DNA of 50,543 nucleotides, from positions 1 to 50,543 of the forward strand of contig NZ_JH379387.1 of NCBI RefSeq assembly GCF_000235885.1, in the 5' to 3' direction. This document shows, piece by piece, positions 23,442 to 31,047 of the stretch. A model generated the notes under the pieces. The model did no database searches, was not told where the DNA came from, and worked only from the letters and a program-made list of their open reading frames with translations. The first letter of the stretch is position 1, and the number at the start of each line of letters is the position of its first letter. The stretch comes from Leyella stercorea DSM 18206 (GTDB lineage: Bacteria > Bacteroidota > Bacteroidia > Bacteroidales > Bacteroidaceae). Both the position numbers and the translations under genes were made by a program.

Positions 23442-23529
23442 CCCTGCTACCACAACATCATTGCCACGCTACGGCAACATCATTGCCCTGCTACGGCAAT
23501 GTCATTGTCCTGCTACGGCAACATCATTT
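23442..23529. repeat. 22-base tandem array, four units
   Basis: Units at 23442, 23464, 23486 and 23508, each of the form CTGCTACGGCAACATCATTG plus two bases, with three to four differences between copies. Each unit contains the small dyad GGCAA-catca-TTGCC across its junction. No open reading frame follows this 22-base period. Confidence 0.85.
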
Positions 23530-23618
23530 TGTTGTTGTTTAACGCGTTGAGTTGACTATTTTCGGTCTTAGTTGTAAAGCTAATTGAGCCAATTAAGGTG
23601 AAAAAATGGGCTTCAATA

Positions 23619-23765
23619 GTGCGGATTATGTGAAATTTTGGGGTGTTTATGTGGTGGATTATGTGAAATTTTTGGTGTTTATAGTGCGGATTATGTGAAA
23701 TTTTGGGTATTTATAGTGCGGATTATGTGAAAAATATGGGTGTTTATGCGGTGGATTATGTGAAA
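23619..23765 (+). repeat. Five iteron-like repeats GGATTATGTGAAA upstream of an ATPase gene
   Basis: The exact 13-mer occurs at 23623, 23656, 23688, 23720 and 23753, so period 32-33 bases, about three helical turns. Spacers are similar but not identical (ttttgggtgttta types). The last unit ends 16 bases before the -33 element of the ATPase promoter. Regular helical phasing and direct orientation are typical of protein-binding iterons. Confidence 0.85.
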
Positions 23766-23781
23766 ATAAATACTCAACTAC

Positions 23782-23812
23782 TTGCTTTATAACTATAAAA
23801 GACGTATTTTTG
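23782..23812 (+). promoter_or_regulatory. Promoter of the AAA ATPase gene
   Basis: TTG 23782-23784, 20-base spacer, TATTTTTG 23805-23812. The leader to the ATG at 23861 is AT-rich with repeated 'attttt' runs. Confidence 0.7.
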
Positions 23813-23860
23813 CAAAAACATATTTTTAAAAATCATTTTTGAAAAAATCATTTTCTAAAG

Positions 23861-25261
23861 ATGGAGTTTGTAGATAGAATCAAGGAGCAGAAGCGGCTTC
23901 AACGTGCCTTTGGCTCAAACAAACGTAAGTTTGTCGTGGTGTATGGTCGGCGTCGTCTTGGCAAGTCGACATTGCTGAAGCGTGTGATAACAGAGGATGA
24001 TATCTACTTTGAGGCAGCGCGCCAGGAGACGCAAGTGCAGATATCGCTTCTCGCCACTACTATAGCCGACAGGTATGAAGGTTTCGACATGCCGGTATAC
24101 CCCTCGTGGCATTCGATATTGACGGCGTTCAACAAGGTATGCCGTGAGAATACTGTGCTTGTACTCGACGAGTTCCCTTATATGGTGGAGAAAGATTCGG
24201 CGTTGCCCTCTGTTCTTCAGACGCTTGTCGACAGCGGAGAGTTGCGCTATCATCTTGTTGTCTGTGGTTCGTCGCAGCGTATGATGCAGCGTTTCGTGCT
24301 TGACAAGTCAGACCCTCTCTATGGACGTGCACACGAGCGTATGAACCTGCGTCCGATACGTCCGCAATATTGGCAGGAGGTCATGCGTTTAGATGCCGTC
24401 AGCACCATTGAGGAGTACAGCGTGTGGGGTGGTGTGCCACGCTATTGGGCTCTGCGTGAGGAGTACGGCTCGTTCTGCGAGGCGGTAGAAGAGCTTGTGC
24501 TCGACGAGCACGGTATGCTGAACGGAGAACCGAGTGCGTTGTTCGTTGACGAGGCAAGCGACATAGCCCCATTCCAGTCGATAATGACAGCGATTGGGCA
24601 TGGCAACACGCGCTATTCGGCTGTTGCTTCAGTCATAGGCAAGAAGACGACGGAGATTTCGAAGCCGTTATCGGCACTTGTGGAGATGTCGTATATCTGT
24701 AAGGATGTTCCGTTCGGCGAGAGCGAGGAGAAGACGAAGAAGACTCTCTACGTCATAAACGACAACTTTATGGCGTTCTACTACACCTTCATAGAGCCTC
24801 ACCGCTCGATGCTTGCACTGGGCAGAACGGCGTTTGTTATGCAAAAGATAAGGGCTGGTTTTCCTGCGCATGTCGGCAAGGTGTGGGAACAGTTGTGCCA
24901 AGCAGCTGTGTCGGGCAACGAATTGTTCGGACATACATGGAACATGGCGCGCCGTTGGTGGGGCAAGGTGCCCGTGTATGAGGATGGACGCAAGACTCCC
25001 GTGGGTTTTGACGACTTGGAGTTTGACGTTGTAGCCGAGGCGGTGGATGCAAAGGATACCATACTTGTGGGCGAGTGCAAATGGAAGGCTGCCGACTATG
25101 CAGATCGTCTTCTCGTGCAGCTGAAAGCTAAAGCCGAAAAGGCTCCGTTTGCGCAAGGCAAGAAGATTGTTTATGTGCTATTTCTGAAGGAGCCACCTCT
25201 TTCTGCTGCCGATTGTCATGTGTTTTTACCTGATGACGTGCTGAAATATCAGCCCGAATAA
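23861..25261 (+). CDS. AAA+ ATPase (archaeal-ATPase type) fused to DUF234/PD-(D/E)XK-like domain
   Basis: 466 residues. N-terminal STAND/archaeal-type ATPase: Walker A GRRRLGKST (residues 29-37), Walker B VLVLDEF (Asp103, Glu104), sensor-like VVCGSSQ. A winged-helix linker region follows (KPLSALVEMSYICKDVPF). The C-terminal DUF234 part carries EFDVVAE (Asp389) and GECKWK (Glu405, Lys407), the D...ExK layout of PD-(D/E)XK nucleases. The family is common in archaea and Bacteroidetes; its function is unknown, with defence or mobile-element roles often suspected. It stands alone behind the iteron array and is followed by DJ-1/recG on the same strand. Confidence 0.88.
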   Translation: MEFVDRIKEQKRLQRAFGSNKRKFVVVYGRRRLGKSTLLKRVITEDDIYFEAARQETQVQISLLATTIADRYEGFDMPVYPSWHSILTAFNKVCRENTVLVLDEFPYMVEKDSALPSVLQTLVDSGELRYHLVVCGSSQRMMQRFVLDKSDPLYGRAHERMNLRPIRPQYWQEVMRLDAVSTIEEYSVWGGVPRYWALREEYGSFCEAVEELVLDEHGMLNGEPSALFVDEASDIAPFQSIMTAIGHGNTRYSAVASVIGKKTTEISKPLSALVEMSYICKDVPFGESEEKTKKTLYVINDNFMAFYYTFIEPHRSMLALGRTAFVMQKIRAGFPAHVGKVWEQLCQAAVSGNELFGHTWNMARRWWGKVPVYEDGRKTPVGFDDLEFDVVAEAVDAKDTILVGECKWKAADYADRLLVQLKAKAEKAPFAQGKKIVYVLFLKEPPLSAADCHVFLPDDVLKYQPE

Positions 25262-25339
25262 TGGCTGCGGGTATATATGTTTTTTAGTCGCGCTGCGCTA
25301 CTTTTAGTCGAAACCTTACGAAGTTTCGCCAAAAAACGG

Positions 25340-25347
25340 TATATTTG
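25340..25347 (+). promoter_or_regulatory. -7 element before the DJ-1/recG pair
   Basis: TATATTTG matches the Bacteroidetes -7 consensus; no convincing -33 TTG at the right distance. It lies 64 bases before the ATG at 25411. Confidence 0.45.
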
Positions 25348-25530
25348 CAATCGAAAGAAACAAGCGGGGGCGCACGCAGAAGCGGTGCTGCCGAATAAAA
25401 CTACAGACACATGGCACGATTCTATTCGCTTAAGAAGAAGGACGAGGACGACGCGAAGACAGCCGATCCGTTCGGCGTGCTGCGTCCGAAAGTGAAGAAT
25501 GCAGAACAACAACAAGTAAACATATACGAA

Positions 25531-26082
25531 ATGGCAAAAGCATACGTATTTCTTGCCGACGGATTCGAGGATATCGAGGCGTTGGCTCCGGTTGACATAC
25601 TCCGCCGCGGCGGAATAGACGTAAAGACAGTTAGCATCAACGCTACGGACATGGTGGCGTCGGCGCACGGCGTGCAGGTGAAGGCGGACATGATGTTCGC
25701 CGATGCCGACTTCAGCGATGCCGACCTGCTCATGCTGCCTGGCGGAATGCCTGGTGCGAAGAACCTCGACGAGCATGAGGGCGTGCGCTCGGCACTCGTG
25801 CGCCATGCCGAGCAGCAGAAGCTCATCGGTGCCATCTGCGCTGCGCCGATGGTGCTGGGCCATCTGGGTCTGCTCCGCGGCAAACGCGCTACGTGCTACC
25901 CGGGCTTCGAGACAGAGCTTGAGGGTGCCACATACACCGCCGAGCCTTGCACCGCCGACGGCAATATCATCACGGGCAAGGGTCCAGGCGCATCGTTCGC
26001 CTACGCCTACCGACTGCTCGAGGAGTTCAAGGGTGCGAGCGTCGTAGCCGAGTTGAAGAAAGGAATGATGTACGAGTTTTGA
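25531..26082 (+). CDS. DJ-1/PfpI family protein (YajL/ThiJ-like)
   Basis: 183 residues from MAKAYVFLADGFED. DJ-1 fold with the nucleophile Cys103 in GAICAAP and the supporting Glu16 (GFEDIEAL), plus GKGPGASFAYA near the end. The family includes glyoxalase/deglycase-like and chaperone-like enzymes acting in the cytoplasm; substrate is unknown. The frame stays open upstream to an ATG at 25411, which would add 40 charged residues (MARFYSLKKKDEDD...). The family start supports 25531, but the promoter-like element at 25340 leaves the longer form possible. The stop overlaps the start of recG. Confidence 0.88.
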   Translation: MAKAYVFLADGFEDIEALAPVDILRRGGIDVKTVSINATDMVASAHGVQVKADMMFADADFSDADLLMLPGGMPGAKNLDEHEGVRSALVRHAEQQKLIGAICAAPMVLGHLGLLRGKRATCYPGFETELEGATYTAEPCTADGNIITGKGPGASFAYAYRLLEEFKGASVVAELKKGMMYEF

Positions 26083-28175
26083 ACATCCTCTCACAGGACA
26101 TAATGTATCTGCCGGGAGTCGGCCCCAACAAGAAGGACGTGCTCAACAAGGAGTTGGGCGTGCGTACCTGGGGCGACCTGCTGGAGTACTATCCATATAA
26201 ATATGTGGATAGAAGCCGCATCTATGCCATACACGAACTGCAGAGCGATATGCCGTTCGTGCAGATACGCGGCAGGATACTCTCGTTTGAGGAGTTCGAG
26301 ATGTCGGCACGCAAGAAGCGCGTTGTGGCACACTTCTCCGACGGTAGGGGAGTGGTCGACCTCGTGTGGTTCTCCGGCGCACAGTACATATACAAGACGT
26401 ATAAGGTGGGCGAGGACTACATCGTGTTCGGCAGACCCACTGTCTACGGAGGACGCTTCCAGTTCTCGCATCCCGAGATAGAGCGCGCATCGGAGTTGCA
26501 GCTCTCCGAGATGGGTATGCAGCCCTACTACATCACCACCGAGCAGATGAAGAAGCGCAACATATCGTCGCGCGCCGTGGAGAAGATGGTGAAGGCGATG
26601 CTGCAGAAGATAGCCGAACCGATACCCGAGACGCTGCCCGACTTCATCGTGAACGCACGCCACCTCGTCTCGCGCGACACTGCCCTGCGCTGCGTCCACT
26701 ATCCGAAGAACGCCATGGAGATGCAGAAGGCGCGCGAGCGACTGAAGTTTGAGGAACTCTTCTACGTGCAGCTCAACATACTGCGCTACGCCTCCGACCA
26801 TCGCCGCAAGTACCGCGGCTACGTATTCTCGCAGGTGGGCGACGACTTCCACCGCTTCTACTCCGAGAACCTCAGGTTCGAGCTGACCGGTGCGCAGAAG
26901 CGCGTCGTGCACGAGATACGCGACGACATGCGCTCGGGCCGTCAGATGAACCGCTTGCTGCAGGGCGACGTGGGCAGCGGAAAGACCCTCGTGGCACTTA
27001 TGACCATGCTCATCGCGCTCGGCAACGGCTATCAGGCGTGCATCATGGCACCAACCGAGATACTTGCCGAGCAGCACTTCGCTACGATACAGGAGTTTCT
27101 ACGCGGTCTCGACATACGCGTCGAACTGCTCACGGGACAGGTGAAGGGCAAGCGCAGACAGGAAGTGCTCGACGCACTCATCGCCGGCGAGGTGAAGATA
27201 CTCGTCGGCACACACGCCGTGCTCGAAGACCCTGTGCGCTTTCAGCGGCTCGGTGTGGCGGTTATCGACGAGCAGCACCGCTTCGGCGTGGCTCAGCGTG
27301 CACGCCTGTGGGCTAAGGGCGAGAACCCGCCACACATACTCGTGATGACCGCAACGCCAATCCCGCGCACGCTCGCCATGACCATCTACGGCGACCTCGA
27401 CGTGAGCATCATCGACGAGCTCCCACCCGGCAGAAAACCCGTGCAGACCATACACAAGTACGACAGCCAGATGACATCGCTCTACGCCGGCATACGTCAG
27501 CAGATACGCCTCGGCAGGCAGGTGTACATCGTCTATCCGCTCATCACCGAGAGCGAGAAGAGCGACCTCAAGAACCTCGAGGAAGGCTACGCCGCACTGT
27601 GCGACATCTTCCCCGAATTCAAGATAAGCAAGGTGCACGGCAAGATGAAGTCGAAGGAGAAAGATGCCGAGATGCAGAAGTTCGTTTCGGGCGAGACGCA
27701 GATTCTCGTCGCAACGACCGTCATCGAGGTGGGCGTGAACGTGCCCAACGCCTCCGTGATGGTGATACTCGACTCGCAGCGCTTCGGACTCTCGCAGCTT
27801 CACCAGTTGCGCGGACGCGTAGGACGCGGTGCCGACCAAAGCTACTGCATCCTCGTCACCACATACAAGCTCTCCGCCGAGACCAGCAAGCGCATCGACA
27901 TCATGTGCGAGACCAACGACGGCTTCCGCATCGCTGAAGCAGACCTCAAACTGCGCGGACCAGGCGACCTCGAAGGCACACAGCAGAGCGGCATCGCCTT
28001 CGACCTGAAGATAGCCGACATAGCGCGCGACGGACAAATAATGACCATCGCCCGCGAAGAGGCGCAGAAGATTATCGATGCCGACCCCACATGCACCTCG
28101 CCAGAGTATGCAATGCTGTGGCGACGACTGCGCGAACTGCGCGATACGAACGTCAATTGGGCAGCGATTTCGTAA
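26079..28175 (+). CDS. recG: ATP-dependent DNA helicase RecG
   Basis: 698 residues from a TTG at 26079 that overlaps the previous stop (TTGA). This start gives LNILSQDIMYLPGVGP, which matches the family N-terminus and the usual Bacteroidales length; the ATG at 26103 would clip it. Wedge/OB domain (VQIRGRILSFEEFE), Walker A GDVGSGKT, DEQH box VIDEQHRFG, TATPIPRT, motif VI region QLHQLRGRVGRG, and the C-terminal RecG segment. RecG remodels stalled forks and Holliday junctions. Translationally coupled to the DJ-1 gene. Confidence 0.96.
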   Translation: MNILSQDIMYLPGVGPNKKDVLNKELGVRTWGDLLEYYPYKYVDRSRIYAIHELQSDMPFVQIRGRILSFEEFEMSARKKRVVAHFSDGRGVVDLVWFSGAQYIYKTYKVGEDYIVFGRPTVYGGRFQFSHPEIERASELQLSEMGMQPYYITTEQMKKRNISSRAVEKMVKAMLQKIAEPIPETLPDFIVNARHLVSRDTALRCVHYPKNAMEMQKARERLKFEELFYVQLNILRYASDHRRKYRGYVFSQVGDDFHRFYSENLRFELTGAQKRVVHEIRDDMRSGRQMNRLLQGDVGSGKTLVALMTMLIALGNGYQACIMAPTEILAEQHFATIQEFLRGLDIRVELLTGQVKGKRRQEVLDALIAGEVKILVGTHAVLEDPVRFQRLGVAVIDEQHRFGVAQRARLWAKGENPPHILVMTATPIPRTLAMTIYGDLDVSIIDELPPGRKPVQTIHKYDSQMTSLYAGIRQQIRLGRQVYIVYPLITESEKSDLKNLEEGYAALCDIFPEFKISKVHGKMKSKEKDAEMQKFVSGETQILVATTVIEVGVNVPNASVMVILDSQRFGLSQLHQLRGRVGRGADQSYCILVTTYKLSAETSKRIDIMCETNDGFRIAEADLKLRGPGDLEGTQQSGIAFDLKIADIARDGQIMTIAREEAQKIIDADPTCTSPEYAMLWRRLRELRDTNVNWAAIS

Positions 28176-28177
28176 CG

Positions 28178-28245
28178 ACAAGCTGACAGACAGGCTGATA
28201 CAACGGCGTGCCAGTCAGCTTGTTTGCTGCTTTATGGGCAGCAAA
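28178..28245 (+). terminator. Tandem hairpins after recG
   Basis: ACAAGCTGAC (28178-28187) with GTCAGCTTGT (28214-28223), then TTTGCTGC (28223-28230) with GCAGCAAA (28238-28245). Both perfect; T-runs are short, so termination is probable but not textbook. Confidence 0.6.
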
Positions 28246-28316
28246 TAAAATGTTAAACTTCGTTCAAAAACTGTTAACACAGAGCGCGTTTTGCAATTTT
28301 ATTCAATATTTTTTCG

Positions 28317-28324
28317 TACTTTTG
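28317..28324 (+). promoter_or_regulatory. -7 element for the M23 peptidase gene
   Basis: TACTTTTG fits TAnnTTTG. A TTTTG stretch at 28289-28293 is the nearest -33 candidate but 23 bases away. The leader to 28456 is about 125 bases. Confidence 0.5.
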
Positions 28325-28455
28325 CAACGCAATGTTCAAAATGCTATGCCAACATTGCAAATTAACTACTACTGATATCGAATATACTACAATTCGATGA
28401 CCATCTTTTTGAAGGAATGATATACTCATTCTATTTAAAAAAAACTGCCTGAAGA

Positions 28456-29403
28456 ATGAATTTGAAGAAAATCGTCAAGACATTTGCAATATCGATGTTG
28501 CTCGCCGTTACTTCTACAACCGCCAACGCACAAGACCTTCTTGCACGCCAGGCACCGGTAGACCGTAAGATGGCAGCCGTCGACACAATTATGCTTCGCA
28601 ACATCACTATGCGCGAAGAACTCGAATCGCCCGCAGCAGACCTCTATGCAAACTGGGACAACAAGTATGCACACCGCGCTACCGAGTTGCCTGAAACATT
28701 CAATATCGACCTTCGTCACTTCACGATGCCTACCACAAGCCGCGTCATCACCAGCAACTTCGGCTCACGTTGGGGACGCCAGCACAAAGGTCTCGACATC
28801 AAGGTGTACATCGGCGACACCATACGCGCAGCCTTCTCTGGCAAGGTGCGCATCGTGCGCTACGAGCGTGGCGGCTACGGCAAGTATATCGTGATACGCC
28901 ATAACAACGGTCTGGAGACAATCTACGGTCACCTCTCTAAGCAGCTCGTGGAGGAAAACCAGGAAGTACGTTCGGGCGAAGTGATCGGACTCGGTGGTAA
29001 CACCGGACGAAGCACTGGTTCGCACCTCCACTTCGAGACACGCCTCTGTGGCGTAGCACTCAACCCGGCACTTATGTTCGACTTCCGTGCGCAGGACGTA
29101 ACGGGCGACTACTACGCATTCAACAAACAGACATACGACAACGAGTCGGTGAACGCTACACGTCTGCGCGGTAAGCAGGACTCTTCTACATTCGCAAGAA
29201 GCGGTTCTGCAGACGACTTTGCTACAAACAAGCGCACCACATCAGGTCTGAGCGATCAGATTTCTTACCACAAGGTGAAGAAGGGCGAGACTCTATCGAG
29301 CATCGCAAGAAAGCGTGGCGTGACAGTGGATAAGATTTGCAAACTCAACCACATCTCTAAGACGATGCGTCTGCGTCCAGGACAGATCTTGCGCTACTCT
29401 TAA
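28456..29403 (+). CDS. Secreted M23 family peptidoglycan endopeptidase with C-terminal LysM
   Basis: 315 residues. A signal peptide (MNLKKIVKTFAISMLLAVTS..ANA) leads to a lysostaphin-type M23 domain at about 95-200: HKGLDIK (His/Asp zinc ligands), GNTGRSTGSHLHFE (HxH site). LysM peptidoglycan-binding module at the end (VKKGETLSSIARKRGVTVDK, MRLRPGQIL). Acts in the periplasm in cell-wall remodelling. Monogenic between a promoter-like element and a strong terminator. Confidence 0.93.
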   Translation: MNLKKIVKTFAISMLLAVTSTTANAQDLLARQAPVDRKMAAVDTIMLRNITMREELESPAADLYANWDNKYAHRATELPETFNIDLRHFTMPTTSRVITSNFGSRWGRQHKGLDIKVYIGDTIRAAFSGKVRIVRYERGGYGKYIVIRHNNGLETIYGHLSKQLVEENQEVRSGEVIGLGGNTGRSTGSHLHFETRLCGVALNPALMFDFRAQDVTGDYYAFNKQTYDNESVNATRLRGKQDSSTFARSGSADDFATNKRTTSGLSDQISYHKVKKGETLSSIARKRGVTVDKICKLNHISKTMRLRPGQILRYS

Positions 29404-29456
29404 GCCGGCAGAAACCAATTCATTGACGTATATTTTACGACTATAACAACATAGCA

Positions 29457-29513
29457 AAGCGACACCAAACAATTTGTGACACAGACATTACAAGTTGTTT
29501 GGTGTCGCTTTTT
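29457..29513 (+). terminator. Terminator of the M23 gene
   Basis: Perfect 16-base arms AAGCGACACCAAACAA (29457-29472) and TTGTTTGGTGTCGCTT (29495-29510), then TTT. Confidence 0.92.
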
Positions 29514-29535
29514 ATTTCATTAAAACACATAAAGG

Positions 29536-30906
29536 ATGACACAAGAGAGAGTTAATTTTGGAAGTAAGTTGGGCATGGTGCTTGCAACAGCAGGCTCGGC
29601 AGTAGGATTAGGCAACGTATGGCGCTTCCCGTACATGGTTGGAGAGAATGGCGGTGCAGCCTTCATTCTGATATACATAATGTGCATAATGCTTCTCGGC
29701 ATACCCTGCATGATGAGCGAGTTCATCATCGGCAGACATGGAGCCGCCAACACCGCACGTGCCTATTCGCGTATGGACACACATAAGGCGTGGCACATCG
29801 TCGGACTAATGGGCGTAATCACCGGTTTCCTCATTACCGGCTACTATGCCGTAGTGTCGGGCTGGTGCTTGCAGTACATCTTTGCCTCGGGCGTAGGCGA
29901 GCTTCGTGGCGACCCGCAATACATAGCCTCTTACTTTGCCGACTTCTCCGCATCGCCCCTGAGGCCCGTGTTTTGGACAGTAGTAGTGTTCCTGCTTACC
30001 CATGTCATCATCGTGCGCGGTGTGCGTGGCGGTATAGAGAAGGCTTCGAAAGCACTTATGCCCACGCTCTTCCTGCTATTGTTGGTGGTAGTGGTCTGCT
30101 CGTGTCTGCTTCCGGGCGGAGCCGCAGGCATAGAGTTTCTCTTCAAGCCCGACTTCTCGAAGGTTACTGGCAGCGTCTTTCTTGCTGCCATGGGTCAGGC
30201 GTTCTATTCGTTAGGACTTAGCATGGGCTGCATTTGCACGTTTGCCAGCTACTTCTCTCGCGAAACCAATCTCCTGAAGTCGGCTGTTAACATAGCTGTC
30301 ATCGACACCATCATAGCCATTCTTGCCGGTTTGATGATTTTCCCCGCAGCGTTCAGCGTTGGCGTGAGCCCCGACAGCGGTCCGTCGCTCATCTTCATCA
30401 CCCTGCCCAACGTGTTTCAGCAGGCTTTTGCCGGTGTGCCGCTGCTTGGCACGGTGGTCGCCGTCATGTTCTACATGCTGCTCTCGCTTGCTGCCATCAC
30501 ATCACTCATCTCGCTGCACGAGGTGAGCACTGCGTTCCTCTGTGAGGAGACACGCCTCGACCGCAAGAATGCGGCACGCCTCGTGACGGTTGTGTGCTCG
30601 GTGATTGGTGCATTCTGCTCGCTCTCGCTTGGCGACAGAGCGTGGCTCAATATGTTCGGAAAGACGCTTTTCGACTGGTTCGACTTCGTGACCGGACAGC
30701 TTCTGCTGCCTTTCGGTGGCATTCTCACTTGCATATTCATGGGCTGGGTGGTGCCGCGCAAGCTGATAAAGGACGAGTTCACGAACTGGGGCACACTGAG
30801 TGGCACCCTCTTCGGTGTCTACCTTCTGCTCGTGCGCTACTTCTGTCCGGTATGTATTATGGCGATATTCCTCAACCAGTTAGGATTGCTCAACATAGCC
30901 TTTTAG
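29536..30906 (+). CDS. Neurotransmitter:sodium symporter (SNF) family transporter
   Basis: 456 residues, about 11-12 membrane helices. The LeuT-type sodium/substrate region is at the start: GSAVGLGNVWRFPYM, GGAAFILIY. Later helices include SLGLSMGCICTFASY and the substrate-site region. Bacterial members (LeuT, TnaT, MhsT) import amino acids such as Leu or Trp with sodium; the substrate here is not predictable. Start at the ATG preceded by AAAGG. Flanked by terminators, so monogenic. Confidence 0.93.
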   Translation: MTQERVNFGSKLGMVLATAGSAVGLGNVWRFPYMVGENGGAAFILIYIMCIMLLGIPCMMSEFIIGRHGAANTARAYSRMDTHKAWHIVGLMGVITGFLITGYYAVVSGWCLQYIFASGVGELRGDPQYIASYFADFSASPLRPVFWTVVVFLLTHVIIVRGVRGGIEKASKALMPTLFLLLLVVVVCSCLLPGGAAGIEFLFKPDFSKVTGSVFLAAMGQAFYSLGLSMGCICTFASYFSRETNLLKSAVNIAVIDTIIAILAGLMIFPAAFSVGVSPDSGPSLIFITLPNVFQQAFAGVPLLGTVVAVMFYMLLSLAAITSLISLHEVSTAFLCEETRLDRKNAARLVTVVCSVIGAFCSLSLGDRAWLNMFGKTLFDWFDFVTGQLLLPFGGILTCIFMGWVVPRKLIKDEFTNWGTLSGTLFGVYLLLVRYFCPVCIMAIFLNQLGLLNIAF

Positions 30907-30917
30907 GTGCTGCTCGT

Positions 30918-30963
30918 TTGAGAGGGCCTGCATTCTATGAACATAGAGTGCACGCCCTCTCAA
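30918..30963 (+). terminator. Terminator of the symporter gene
   Basis: TTGAGAGGGC (30918-30927) with GCCCTCTCAA (30954-30963), and the inner segments GCATTCTATG / CATAGAGTGC nearly pair, giving a long stem; a short T stretch follows. Confidence 0.8.
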
Positions 30964-30992
30964 ATTCTTTATTAAAAATAACCGATATTGTT

Positions 30993-31022
30993 TTGCTGTG
31001 TATTTATTAAGTGTTAATTTTG
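30993..31022 (+). promoter_or_regulatory. Promoter of the TonB receptor operon
   Basis: TTG 30993-30995 (within TTTTG), 19 bases, TAATTTTG 31015-31022. Only about 25 bases remain to the TTG start codon. Confidence 0.78.
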
Positions 31023-31047
31023 CAAAACATTTAAACCCGTACGAATT

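Noticed and set aside
23347..23529. CRISPR-like regular repeats
   Set aside because: Units are directly adjacent, 12 or 22 bases long, with no unique spacers and no cas genes; they are simple tandem arrays.
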